From positions 3,555,501-3,619,500 of the forward strand of contig JAFFSR010000351.1 of the NCBI GenBank assembly GCA_017163975.1: a stretch of DNA of 64,000 nucleotides, in the 5' to 3' direction. This DNA comes from Anastatus disparis. Taxonomy: Eukaryota > Arthropoda > Insecta > Hymenoptera > Eupelmidae. A program made the position numbers and the translations under genes. This document shows, one piece after another, positions 1-11,864 of this stretch (position 1 is the stretch's first letter; each line of letters begins with the position of its first letter). The notes below the pieces were generated by a model. That model saw only the letters and a list, made by a program, of their open reading frames with translations. It was not told where the DNA came from and searched no databases.

Positions 1-1590
1 CCAATTTTCATTTTATGAAGAAAGTCATCAGATATGAAATCTTCAATCTCACTGATAACTTTTAATGAAAATTGAAGGGCCGGATGCAATAATGAGGTAT
101 ACGCTCGGAACTGCGGCGCAGGCTCGACTATAGCAGCCAAATATGAAAAATTAAAAAATCGATTTTTAAAAAATACTGGCATGTAGAGAATGAAAAAACA
201 CAACTTTTTTTTAAGCAAAGTTTTTTCACTAGATGTTTACTTTTAAAGAAAAAAATTAAAAAGAGACTTTTAAAAAAAGTAATTTTTAATGAGTTTTTAA
301 AACATAAATCGCTATATTCCAGCCAAATATGATCGGATCGTTCTGAAATTTTGTACACACACGGGGAATACTCTAGCGCTAGCAATAACATCCTAAAAAG
401 TGATAAAATTAATAATTTATTTACAACAATTTAGTTGGAAAGTGATAAAAAGCATTTATTGACATACATTAACTTCAGTGACAAAAAGTATCGAGGGAAG
501 TTTAAGTCTCGAAGAACTTCCAGCGAAAGATTTGTTCTTTAATATGTAAAGAAGTTTTTTGGAAAGTTTCAGATTTTTATATTAAAAATTGGCTGAAATA
601 GAGCGATTTTTGTAATTTAGGTGTAAAGTCGCGCGTGCTGTGGCACGTGCGCTAGCGCGTCAGATTTCATCGAGTACGTTAAATGTACACTGAGCGTACT
701 GACGCGCTACCACACGCGCCACAGCACGCGCGACTTTACACCTAAATTACAAAAATCGCTCTATTTCAGCCAATTTTTAATATAAAAATCTGAAACTTTC
801 CAAAAAACTTCTTTACATATTAAAGAACAAATCTTTCGCTGGAAGTTCTTCGAGACTTAAACTTCCCTCGATACTTTTTGTCACTGAAGTTAATGTATGT
901 CAATAAATGCTTTTTATCACTTTCCAACTAAATTGTTGTAAATAAATTATTAATTTTATCACTTTTTAGGATATTATTGCTAGCGCTAGAGTATTCCCCG
1001 TGTGTGTACAAAATCTCAGAATGATCCGATCATATTTGGCTGGAATAGAGCGATTCATGTTTTAAAAACTCATTAAAAATTACTTTTTTTAAAAGTCACT
1101 TTTTAATTTTTTTCTTTAAAAGTAAACATCTAGTAAAAAAACTTTGCTTAAAAAAAAGTTGTGTTTATTCATTCTCTACATGCCAGTATTTTTTAAAAAT
1201 CGATTTTTCAATTTTTCATATTTGACTGCTTTAGTCGAGCCTGCGCCGCCGTTCCGAGCGTATACCTCATTATTGCATCCGGCCCTTCAATTGTAACATG
1301 ACAATAGTTTGCCACTTACAAATGAGGTCAAGTTATTTTAACACTCAATGTCATGAAAGTTATTTAAATAATCAATCATTTTAAAAAATTGGGACAGCAA
1401 GCATTACTGTGAAAGGTGTTATCTACATTACGATTCACATAGTAAGTACTTGTAAGTCCTGATGTGGGTACCACCCTTTATAGGTTTAAATATTTACATA
1501 ACTTCCATGACACTTTCATGCTACAATTTTCATTAAAATTTATCAGTTAGATTGGAGATTTCATATCTGTTAATTTTCTTTATAAAATAC
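1..1590. repeat. Outer inverted repeat, arms 1-75 and 1524-1590
   Basis: The first about 75 bases return as reverse complement at 1524-1590; for example the block around 29-60 with the word cagatatgaaatc pairs with gatttcatatctg near 1557. The left arm is cut by the window edge, so the full element must start further left. Between the arms lie a second, longer palindrome (70-1292) and 230 bases of unique AT-rich DNA (1293-1523). The left outer arm runs straight into the inner palindrome without a spacer, which suggests that the inner one inserted into the outer one. No coding sequence is seen. Confidence 0.6.
70..1292. mobile_element. Fold-back palindromic element, about 590-bp arms
   Basis: Arms 70-662 and 700-1292 are near-identical reverse complements; the terminus reads aattgaagggccggatgc on the left and its complement at 1275-1292. 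The centre is a 37-bp spacer flanked by GC-rich hairpin arms (gcgcgtgctgtgg and its complement at 632 and 720). There is no transposase and the only ORF (128-391, minus) is low-complexity. Such structures are typical of fold-back or MITE-like non-autonomous DNA elements. A transcript through it would form a hairpin of more than 500 bp. Target-site duplication is not clear. Confidence 0.75.
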
Positions 1591-1774
1591 AAATTAGTTC
1601 TTCGTACTAATATTATTTGATATTTTGGTCAAATAGTTTCATTAAATGTAATTGCACAAGCCATCACAGTAGATCAGAACTTTGTTTCAACAACTTATTA
1701 CAAGATGAAAATCATATAATTTTTTATTTGAGATTACAAATAATATTTATGTTAATAATGTGACTGACTGATAA

Positions 1775-1972
1775 CCTATGAAGACCCAATGCGCATACCT
1801 ACAAGCCCTGCAGAGCATCTGTGCAGCCTATAATCAGTAGAGACTTACTGCACATAATTAAAACCTCCGAAGAAAAGATTGACTGCACAGCACCACAAAA
1901 CCCCCTTCAACTCTCTCCTTATATTTTAATTGTATTACAATCGATATCCTTGGAAGACCTCGAATTTACCTG
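1775..1972 (+). repeat. Repeat block A, copy 1 (LTR-like?)
   Basis: This block matches 63500-63810 in the same orientation: both carry ccctgcag..catctg.gcag, a tract ending acttactgcacataatta, and an end reading atcgatatcctt.gg.agacctcga. The far copy sits about 0.7 kb after the env-like frame of an errantivirus-like element, so block A could be part of its LTR, but no 5' LTR copy at about 53 kb was found to prove that. Confidence 0.45.
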
Positions 1973-2271
1973 AATTTTTCGACCAGTTAATCTATTCAAA
2001 AATCCGCCTGGAATCCACTTTAATTCTGCTCCATATGGAAATCCAGTTTCACTGTTTTAAACTATAGACATCAGAGAATAGACCGAGTGTCCTTACCGGA
2101 CGAGTTGGACCCTCATATGTGAAAGAAAAAATATGATATGATATATTTCTCTCTTTTTCTAACTTCTATCCAAGAGAAAGATAGAAATACATGTCATACA
2201 TCTTTTTCTTTCTCACACTGAGAATCACGACAATTACACAGCACACTCAGTTTATGCTTTTATGTCTACGG

Positions 2272-2512
2272 TTTTATCAGGGTACTGCTTCATCATTTAA
2301 CTTGTTTATTATGTTAGTTTTTTTTTCAATTCCTCATGAGATTTTGGCATAAAATCTCACGTAATCTCTCACGTTACTTTTTGGTTGGGTATTCATTTGT
2401 TGCGTTTATTAACACTGAAGAAGGCTATGTTTCGTTACTGTATTTTCGTGACTACATTGTGGCGCCATCTCACAACTGCGTCAATAGTCAAAATGTATTA
2501 TGTATATGAAGT
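2272..2512 (-). repeat. Repeat block B, inverted copy
   Basis: Reverse complement of 63830-64000. Shared landmarks are ctgcttcatcatttaacttg (2286), aacactgaagaaggctatg (2411) and acaactgcgtcaatagtcaaaa (about 2473). At the right end of the window B follows A directly; here A and inverted B are 300 bases apart. The DNA between them (1973-2271) has two ctggaatcc/ggaaatccag words resembling the giant palindrome at 22955-25740, and otherwise nothing recognisable. Confidence 0.55.
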
Positions 2513-4281
2513 TAAGTCGTTTCTTGCTGCTGCAGCTTAACGGCTTTTGCTGGCTAGAAGAATAACGCGAGAGAATAAGATGGACATAAAAATGCTTATG
2601 TACAGCTTATTCTCTTTAATTTTTATTTCCTCACGTTATTCTTTGAGCCTGCAAAGCACTTAACGGATATTACACGCTGTGCGACATGCGGGGCGTATTC
2701 TTTAAGTCAAAGTACAACTTACAGAATAAAACATAGTTAAAAATTAGTAATTTTAATATGTGACTTTATAGAATTTAATGAAAAACCATTCAAAATCAAC
2801 GTTGGGGTTTGATTATTTTTTCTGTACCACTATGCTAAGTTCAGAATGTACCAGCTCAACAAGTCGATGGCATAAAATAACTAGATCGAAAACTAGTAAT
2901 AAATTGTGAATTAATCTGTAAATTCGCACGTGTAGTCAAATGTTAACAAACGGTAAGATGAAAAATAATCAACAATCATCTAAAGTTAATCGGCATGTTA
3001 AGTGTAAAAAAAGTTAAATTAAAGTTAAGATGGTTTTAAAAATATTCAAATGAAATAAGTATATATAAAAAATCATTAGTTAATCCCAAAGCTTAACATA
3101 ATTCTCTTATTCATAGAAAAAATTATTGAATTTCGAGAAATGGTAAGACAAGCATGATTTAAAAAAAAGAGTTTGATTTTATAAAATTAGAATTTTAACA
3201 TTGACAAATTTATTCAGTATGATTTTAGTACTATCATCTGGGAATCTGAAAGATACTTAAGATGCAGTGGCACAATCGATTGTTGACTTCTCTAAGAAAA
3301 AGAAGAACTTAATAATTCATGATTATAGATTAATTGAAGCAGGTATATTGTTTTATATTAATCTATTTAATTATCCTTAACCTAATTTACATTTGTTGTT
3401 GTATTAGTGTGACTCAAGTACATAGAATAATACTTATAAAATACTTGAAAATATAAACAAAATGAAAGCTTTCTTTTCTTTATGATTCTAAATAATAAAA
3501 CATAACTTTTTTTTAAATTTCTCTTTTTCACATTGTTAGAATGTTTAAAATATACCTTGTTTCTAAACTTTCAATCCCTAAATTTTAACAGAACAATCAG
3601 AATACTTTTACTAAGATAATAAACTTAAGGTCATGAACTGAAACAGGTATATTTTGTTCAGAATTATGTTGTAAAAAATGTTCTGATTTTTAGCTAAACA
3701 TCTAATATATTTATGAGAATATTGAAAAATTATTTTTCTTTCCAGGTTAAAAAGATGCTATGGATTTTCTACTTTTGTCTTGAATTCTAGGAGTATTATG
3801 TAATAGAAATAACGCTGATCACATTTATGACTGCCTCATGACTTACAGATTGCTCTAATTTTTAATGTTTTAAAAATTAATATATTTCTAAAAATTAATA
3901 GATATGTTTTAAAAATTAATATTCTTTAGTACTGAAGTTTTTATTGAAATTAGAAATTTTAAATTTCATTTTTAAAAAGATAAATTTATCCTAGTAGAGC
4001 TTCAGTAACTCATTAAAGTTTCGATCATTATAATATTCATGTTAATAATAAAGCATATATTAATACTGAAACTGAAATTCATTCTTATATTATCGGAAAA
4101 ATGATTGAATCAGGAGAAACAGCTGAGTAATCAAATCAACAATGGGAAAAAACTTACAATAACAAGAAAACTACAATAAGCAAATATATTTTATATGAAA
4201 TAAAAAAAATAATTGAATGTATATAATGACTTGAAATGTATTGAATAGTGCGTTAATTCAGTGAGATTTGTAATTGAATGT

Positions 4282-5423
4282 CCCTGGTAGAAAGTTGAGC
4301 ATATTTTCAGTATATCATCCCGTATTTTATGGGCAGTCGCGATCATATGTTTTTAGATATCGCGATAAACCTTCATTACTCTTAACGAATCATCGCGATG
4401 GTATCGGGAGAATATGGTTAATGTTGAATTATACTATATTCATAAACAGCATATTACAAAGTGCGAGTGAGCACGCATGTGGGAACACAGTTAGTGAGAA
4501 AGAGAAAGACTGTTTACTCCTTGTTTCCTTTTCAGTTCCTAAACGGACAATCATACACTGTAAAAAAATAGTGGGGAATCACGTCGTTGGTCGACGATTT
4601 CAATGCGACCATGCACTGTCGAGGTTATTTAACTTCGTTCAACGGCGACATTTTAACGTGCTTTGCGTGATTTCACGTAAACTGAACACATGATTTTTAG
4701 ATTAAATCAGTTAAATGTCGCGCATCAACGATGTTAAATAACATCGACGGTGCATGGTCACATTGAAATCGTTGACCAACGAAGTGATTTCTCACTATTT
4801 TTTTTACAGTGTATTCTCTCACACTAAGTTTCCATATGCACTCACTCACTCGCACTTCGCACTCACTAATTTTACATGGATATTTTGTTCATAATCATAC
4901 TGTGTATGTTCGCAAATAAATAAGTTATAGAATAAAGAACAGAAAATTTTAACGCTATTACAATAACAGTATATGTATCTTTAATAATTTTAAAGCTAAG
5001 TTAAGTCAATCTAACCTGCACATACAGTGATGAAGATAGATGTTTATAGAAGACGAAGCGTCGAGTGATGCGCGCGCAGCTAACATTCAGTATTCGCAAC
5101 TATAGGATCTATTGTACGATTGAACAAACAAGCGCCATCGCGGGCAGCATGTATATATACAGATTCGCTTTCTATAAACGATTTTAATTTAAAATTATTT
5201 ACAACTCATATGAATTGTAATAATGAATATTATAATATTTATAATTTATTTCAAATCAGAAGAGAAAAATTTTAATTATTTTAGTGATTATATTTTATAT
5301 CAACTCTGTAGTCTTTAATATATTATCGTGTATTTATCGGTCACTGATCGCGACTGCGTAGCGACGAGATATAGCCAACAGTTTGTTATCCGAGCATATC
5401 TTATCCTTAATTTTCTACCAGGG
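4282..5423. mobile_element. Element with CCCTRGTRGAAA-type ends
   Basis: Left end ccctggtagaaa (4282) and right end tttctaccaggg (5423) are inverted copies. It lies in the left arm of the long inverted repeat at a position where the right arm has no equivalent, consistent with a later insertion, although the missing stretch is somewhat longer than the element. Inside is a second palindrome (4554-4813). The 139-aa frame at 4274-4693 is only a by-product. The same terminal word marks elements at 33787-34426 and 53997-55859. Confidence 0.6.
4554..4813. mobile_element. Palindromic MITE, CACTGTAAAAA ends
   Basis: Starts tacactgtaaaaaaatagtg and ends with the inverted complement (4795-4813). Inside, ggtcgacgatttcaatgcgaccatgca (about 4590) pairs with tgcatggtcacattgaaatcgttgacc (about 4750). 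Further flanking words (gtgcgagtgag at 4459, ctcactcactcgcac at 4840) are also inverted, so this MITE sits near the centre of another palindrome. CACTGTAAAA-type termini are common to several insect DNA-element families, so I do not assign one. Confidence 0.55.
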
Positions 5424-7708
5424 GCTGTCAAAGTTTTGAATCTTTGAGATTTAATAGAACAATAAAGAAGTTTACGGTGCAATTAGATTTTTGGATTCAT
5501 TATATCTTTATTTACATCAGTGCAAAACTTTCTCTTTCAACATGTAACCAATTATGTGACAAAGAATCGAAATTCCGATTTTTGCGTATATGTTACATCC
5601 GTGCAAGATATAGATATGATGTATATAAAATTATAAATGAATATTTTGTTATATAATAAAAATAATAAATATCATGTAGATTTGTTAAGTCATCTAGCAT
5701 TATGTTTAACCATTTATAATTATACAGGGTGGGCCAAAAGTACCGAAACGGCGAAATAACTCTGCGGGATTGTATTTTAGGAGAAAAAGCTTAAAACAAA
5801 AGATAGAGGATATTTTCTTGGCTATTCGAATTTATCACTTAAGGGTATGGTTACACGCTACGAAACTCTAAAAATTAGCGGAAAAAAGCGTTAATCGAAG
5901 ATAATTAGAAAAACAAATTTCTCAGTTCGAAAAAATCAAATTTCTCAAAAACCGTGTTTCGTAGGGAAATTTCCTATTCAGGATCATTTTATTTTTGAAG
6001 AATGAAGGGCGGAAACTTGGTTTGATAAATCATAGTGAGAGTTGCTGAAGTACACTCTCTTTTATATATATTTTATTAAAATCGCGATTGCACCAGCAAA
6101 AATTATGTATGTGCAAATATTCGCGTAGTAGAATTTTATTTCTAGAAAATTCTGGCCACGTGGCGCCATTTTATTAAGTACACGCCTAGCCTCAAGAAAA
6201 TTTTCTTTTCATGGCAGTGCGTGTTGTGGACATTTGAAATTGTGAGATCACGAGAAAATTTAATTTATCACCTTAGTGAAAAGGCACGCCTTTGACACGC
6301 GTTGGTAGGCTATGCACGCATTATGTCTGGCGTTTGAAAATTTTCGTTCGCGTTATATCTCTTAAAGTACCAAAACATATTATCTCAAGGAATTTGATGC
6401 CCCAAGACACACGTTACAGGCTATGTACGCATTGTGTCCAGCACACAAATCCTTTTCGTCCGGTAACTACGCAATTTTGCTTCACAAGGAAACGGCTAGT
6501 TTCAAATTGGGCAAATGCGTGTTTTTGAGTCTCACGGTCGAAATTTATAACCTAAAGTAAACTACCTCAAGGTCAACGGAAGAACATCATTTTAATATTA
6601 AGCGAGTGCGGAGTGCAAGGAGTCGGCTTTTCTTTCTAAACTAACTAGCATTGATTTTATATTTGCGTACGAAAATTTTTAACGAAAGAACCGATTTCAG
6701 ACTTATTAGTATAGTTTAAGTAAGTACAAAATTTTATTTAAAGTTCTCTGAAGTACAATATAAAACTAGTCGTACATATTTGTGTCGTATTTAATTCTTA
6801 TTTATCTATTATATATTTTATTTGTATTTTTGTCTATATATACATATATTTTTTTATTTTTTAAACACATATCTTTTAATCTATAAAACTTTAATTGTGC
6901 ACAACTGAGGATTTCTCGTCCTAAAATTTTAATACATTTTAAATTATACATATTTTTTTAAGACACCCGTGTGCGAAACACAGTTTTTTGTGTCAGTATT
7001 CAGTGTGCGAAGCAGTCTTTTTATACACTGCGGTGCGCGAAAAATTTTAGAACCATTTGTCATTTTTTTTCGCTTAGCGCTGGCTTCATGTATGCAAGCT
7101 TTCTTTTATTTTTCTTCTCATACATAAAAAAAACTAACCAAAACATTTTGACATTGTAATAGTATATTTCGAAATATACTATGTATATGCTATGTATATT
7201 TCTATTTTTAAATCAAACCAGATTTTAATTGAGTTAATAATGCTAAATATCAATTTAGTAATTGCAAGCACACCGTTAATGGATTCTTTCTCGTTGTTTT
7301 TTTTTTTGTTTTTATTGGAACATTTCAAAAGATTCGGGAAAGAATCAATTGACGTTAGGTGTATAGTCAATTTTATAATAAATGAAAAAAATAATGAAAT
7401 ATTTGTACATTAAATAGTTTATCAATAAATGAATTGTATACTTAAGTTTATTTGGTTGTTTTAAATTATTTATTTTATTCATTTGATTAGCAATATGTTT
7501 TTTTTTTTTGTAAATTTGTTATGTATATTTTTTTGTAACATATATTTTTTTTATAATATATATATTTTTTTATATGTATTTTTATTTATAATATATTATT
7601 TACTCGTTTATTGTCACCTTCGCTTCGCTCAGGTGACAAACAAAACTCGTGGTTTGTTATGACCGTAAAAATGTCGTTTTCGATTGTCTGTGTTTCGCCC
7701 ACGGTGTC

Positions 7709-7851
7709 TTAAAAAATAGTATACGTAACACGTGCGCGATGCGGTTCACACACTCGCCTTTTTGTCGCCCTCGCTTCGCTCGAGCGACAAACTCGGCTCG
7801 TGTGTGAATCGCATCCTTCGCGCACTTGTTACGTAATATACTATTCTTTAA
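7709..7851. mobile_element. 143-bp TTAA-flanked hairpin MITE
   Basis: TTAA at both ends (7709-7712 and 7848-7851). Arms read aatagtatacgtaacacgtgcgcg outward and the complement at the right. The centre carries a smaller hairpin, gtcgccctcgcttcgctcgagcgac. A related word (gtcaccttcgcttcgctcaggtgac) occurs just upstream at 7613. The terminal word aatagtata..acgt resembles the ends of hairpins at 56380 and 60195, which lack TTAA. Confidence 0.6.
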
Positions 7852-8185
7852 TACTATTGTGAGAAAATCTCACTCTAACTCGAGGCGCTGGCATTGCTTA
7901 AGAAAGCTCCTTCGTCGATTCCTTCGGATCTCAAACGGGGACTATCGAGAGTAGTGCGAGTGCCAAGAGTTTTTTCTATATTATTTTGACGTGGTAATAG
8001 ACGAGAAACCCACAATTGCTCTTATCGGGTAGTCGGTCACGTGAGACGTTCTCTCTGATTTCTCACTCGCGCGGGAAGGAAGGCTTATCGGTGCTTGGCC
8101 CTTTACACCAGTGCCGGGAGGTCGGCTTGACGGCGTCGAGCACGCGTTTCGTTAGTTATTTGCGCTTGCGCACCGGGAGACTTCT

Positions 8186-8557
8186 GTGTGTATCAGTCGT
8201 CGACCGCTGGAGGTCTCTTATGCTGAGCACGCGGATGTCGATCTGGTCACGCAAGACGTTTTTTTAAGTATAAATTCGTTCTTCTTTTTAAATTTAAAGA
8301 GAAGATTTTTCTCGGGCTGCACCTTACATAAATTAGGAAAAGTATTTTTTCCTCCTCTGCGACTACTCTTCCATAAAATGACTCTGCACCCTGTGCAGTC
8401 GGAACACATGGCCAAGAGCTATCTCATGTCGGTGAATCGGATTTTGTTGCCGAATCCCGTATTTTTTATACATAGAAATGATGACATGGACGAGTTGTCG
8501 CCGGAGGGGATGATCGCGGCGTTAGCAGCGACATTCGAGCAAATAGCGATAGGATAA
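8186..8557 (+). CDS. Unrecognised small ORF 1 of a TAATG pair
   Basis: Open for 123 codons, but the likelier start is the ATG at 8378, giving about 59 residues (begins MTLHPVQSEHMAKSYL; ends ATFEQIAIG), because the upstream part is rich in Phe/Leu from T tracts. The stop TAA overlaps the next ATG as TAATG at 8555-8559. Upstream DNA (7868-8260) is distinctly GC-richer than its surroundings, and an AATAAA lies near 9740, so 7.87-9.76 kb could be one transcription unit. No family is recognised; no signal peptide or membrane segment. It may be a chance ORF or exapted cargo of the surrounding TTAA element. Confidence 0.3.
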   Translation: MCISRRPLEVSYAEHADVDLVTQDVFLSINSFFFLNLKRRFFSGCTLHKLGKVFFPPLRLLFHKMTLHPVQSEHMAKSYLMSVNRILLPNPVFFIHRNDDMDELSPEGMIAALAATFEQIAIG

Positions 8558-8874
8558 TGGATGAAAGCGCGCTTCCGGAAATAACTCAAAGTAATCAGAT
8601 TATTAATGCACCGGAATGCGTAGAAGCTTTAGAGACTTCCACCCTTATTAAAGACAATCCTTTCCTCTATCATTCATCCACAGCTAACTCCCTCTGTAAA
8701 GTACCTGAAAAGAAAAAATTTATCCCAAACATCCTAAAAAGAAATAAAATCAATTCGATTTCAGTAGAGAATGGGGAAGTAGACAAGAAGGTTAGGTTTC
8801 GCGATCAAATCTCGGTTAAATATGTACGTAAGGCCTCGCACTCACCTTCGAAGTATACAAAAAGCGTAGGCTAA
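8557..8874 (+). CDS. Unrecognised small ORF 2, possible PP1-docking motif
   Basis: A 105-residue frame starting MDESALPEITQSNQ, overlapping the previous stop as TAATG. It is hydrophilic, Ser/Lys-rich and non-repetitive, unlike nearby chance ORFs. Near its C-terminus it reads KKVRFRDQISVKYVR: KVRF fits the RVxF consensus by which regulatory subunits dock on protein phosphatase 1, followed by alternating hydrophobics and a basic tail. That functional reading is inference only; four-residue motifs occur by chance. No catalytic domain or membrane segment. Downstream (8880-9800) is AT-rich, with a possible polyadenylation signal near 9740. Confidence 0.3.
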   Translation: MDESALPEITQSNQIINAPECVEALETSTLIKDNPFLYHSSTANSLCKVPEKKKFIPNILKRNKINSISVENGEVDKKVRFRDQISVKYVRKASHSPSKYTKSVG

Positions 8875-9878
8875 ATACCGCTAGAGATTTGGGAGAAATT
8901 AAATACCTCCTTGCGAAATATTTAAGTACAACTAACCAAAATGTTCTTCCATCTATTCTCTAGCTTCTTTTACTAACACTTTTGTAAATGCGCAATAGTT
9001 AATTATCTAGTTTCTTTTTTTTTGTTTCATTTTTTTTTTTTACATTATTACATTTTTTTTATTAACTCTTTATCAGTAGAGTCATATATGTTATATTCTT
9101 TTGCGTTCTAGGCAACGCATTTCTTCTCTAATATAAAGTAAATTCACGCATGTAAGATTTTCGTAACAGTCAAGTGCACTTCTTAAAATTTCAATTAGTC
9201 AATTATAATATTGATAATGCACTCTGATTTTCATAATGTACACTCAACTCCTTATTTTTGATTCATGCAACTTAGCATACGCCAATAAGCAATTTGTATT
9301 ATAATAAATTGATGCTACTTAATTTAATAAGTAATAATTATCTTGACAAGTTGAAAAACTATATAATGCATCAACCATTCTTATCAACAAATTATAATCA
9401 AGCGAGTTGTACACATTAACTTGCAACGTCATAGTGCATTTGACTGCAATAACTAATGCGCAAAATTCTGCGATTATGTAAATTTTTTGTAATATTTCAC
9501 AGCGAACTTAATGTAGTACATAATAGCGCTCATACTTGAAAACAAAGCACCATAAGTGCACAATATATAATATACTCAAGTACCTTAAAGCAATATGTAA
9601 CAAGCACTAAACTTGTTCCGTGCGTACTATTTTTGTGTGTAGCGCAATCTCATAAGTAATTCCTTTTCACTGCACTTTTAAGTGAATTAATCATTAATAA
9701 CGATAAATAGCTAATAAATATTAACAGTATTCACTGTAATAAAGCATTTTATTTGTACTTCAGTCTTACTCCGCCAGCCATTGCGCTTAGTCGCTTTGGC
9801 TATATAATAAACCTATAGTTAAACTTATATAGTTGTAACTTATTTTCCAGATCCCATCTCCTTCTGCATTACTTATAT

Positions 9879-11507
9879 ATACAATGCCACCTCAGGCATT
9901 ACAAAGCCATGTTTCATAGTTGGCATCAATGCTAATGTATAGTTTGGTACGCGCCAACTTCAAATTCGAATTTTAAATGTAAATTGAATTTGTTTTATAT
10001 GTACAATTTCTACAAATAAACACTTTTTCAACATAAAACTGTTTTATTTTATTTAAAACATAAATATGTAAAAAATTTAATATTATAAGAGAGAACAATA
10101 TAGTTTACATCATTTGCGAACTCATTATTTTTTTTAAAATTTTCATTATAGCAAAATAAGTAATCTATTCGTTTCTTTGTTTGAAAAAAAATATTTTTTG
10201 AATGACTTTATTGAATTAGCGAAACTTTGGCATATCCTAACCTTTGTAGAATGAAAATATGTTTTGAAAAGCGAATGATAAGGATTACTTAATTTTATTG
10301 CTAATATAATTTTATTATATAATATAATCTCATCAAATATTATTTTATATTATCGTTCTTTAAAAATAAACAGTTGTAAATAATTTTATTAAGATAAGCC
10401 CATATGGAAAAAATTTCTGGAAATAATCGTAAATAAGTGTTACTAACTGTAAATAACTATAAATATACAGTTGTTTATATTTATATACAGTTATTTACAT
10501 TTATTTATTTTTTTTACAATTATTCACATTTATTCATGATTATTTATATTTTTTCATAGTTTTTTACAGTTTTTTGAAAAAATAACATTTAGTTAAAATG
10601 ATAAGTATTATGATGCATAAATAAAAGTGAAGTTTTAAGGTTCAACATGTACATTTATTTATGATTTAATTTATTTACAAAATTCAAAAACTAATCATTC
10701 ATTTCTATCAAATTGAATTCTTTGTCAAATAAAAGAAAGTTTTTTTGCAGTTTGTGTTTTACGGAGAGTCTTGTTCATTTATCTTTAAAAAAATTTTGTC
10801 AAAAAAAATATATTTCAAAATCTTTTCTATTCTTTTTATATTTATGTTTGATTGATAAATCTATATATAACATGAATGTAAAATTTAAATTCCGAATAAA
10901 AAGATAAATATTAGGAAAACAATGAATTTGAAAAATAGATTTCTACAAATTTTTCAAAAATAATATTATGAATTTTATTTTATACTCATTACACTAAGAT
11001 TAAAAAAATTAAATGATTTTTCTCACGTTTTTTCAAAGTCTTATCTTAATAAAATTACTTATGACTGTTTATTTTTCAAAAACCATAATTATCAATAAAA
11101 TTAAGTAATCATTATCATTCGCTTTTCAAAACATATTTCCATTCTAAAAAGGTTAGGATATGCCAAAGTTTCGCTAATTCAATAAAGTCATTCAAAAAAT
11201 ATTTTGTTTCAAACAAAGAAACGAATAGATTACTTATTTTGCTATAATGAAAATTTTAAAAAAAATAATGAGTTCGCAAATGATGTAAACTATATTGTTC
11301 TCTCTTATAATATTAAATTTTTTACATATTTATGTTTTAAATAAAATAAAACAGTTTTATGTTGAAAAAGTGTTTATTTGTAGAAATTGTACATATAAAA
11401 CAAATTCAATTTACATTTAAAATTCGAATTTGAAGTTGGCGCGTACCAAACTATACATTAGCATTGATGCCAACTATGAAACATGGCTTCTTGCACGGCC
11501 ATTGTAT
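9879..11507. mobile_element. Large palindrome, arms about 470-520 bp
   Basis: Arms 9879-10400 and 11037-11507 are reverse complements (gccatgtttcatagttggc at 9906 against gccaactatgaaacatggc at 11468; gaaactttggcatatcctaacc at 10220 against 11160). The 636-bp loop (10401-11036) is AT-rich, with repeated ctgtaaataact/acagttatttac words and a low-complexity 64-aa frame that I do not regard as a gene. It lies wholly inside the 6-kb TTAA element, close to its right end. Confidence 0.7.
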
Positions 11508-11864
11508 TCTTACAGCTGATGGCATCTTTTTAGAAAAATGTAATTTTGCTTTTTTGCGATATGATTTACCAAACCAAGTTTCCGCCCTTCATTTTTCAAA
11601 AATAAAATGATCCTGAATGGGAAATTTTCCTACGTAACACGGTTTTTGAGAAATTTGATTTTTTCGAACTGAGAAATTTGTTTTTCTAATTATCTTCGAT
11701 TAACGCTTTTTTCCGCTAATTTTTAGAGTTTCCGCCCTTCATCGAAATTAAATGAAGTGATCTATAAAAGGAAAACTCATTCCGATGTATAGTTTTTTCA
11801 AAAATTGTAATTTTATAAAATTATAATTTTCGATCGGTAAAGTAGCGTGAAACCATACCCTTAA

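Larger units (their letters stand above)
5839..11864. mobile_element. 6-kb TTAA-bounded element with 200-300 bp TIRs
   Basis: Left end TTAAgggtatggttacacgctac (TTAA at 5839-5842) and right end, as complement, TTAAgggtatggtttcacgctac (TTAA at 11861-11864). The terminal repeats stay alignable through aaaattagcggaaaaaagcg, tttctcagttcgaaaaaatc and atgaagggcggaaac to about 6035 and 11560. The left repeat has lost about 140 bases just inside the tip. TTAA target duplication is characteristic of the piggyBac superfamily, but no transposase is present. Cargo: a hairpin MITE (7709-7851), two small overlapping ORFs (8186-8874) and a second large palindrome (9879-11507). The stretch 6040-7700 is AT-rich with a diverged tandem duplication at about 6285-6470 and nothing else recognisable. 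Confidence 0.65.

Noticed and set aside
4274..4693. 139-codon ORF
   Set aside because: Runs across the tip and hairpin of a non-coding element; no recognisable domain and an unlikely composition.
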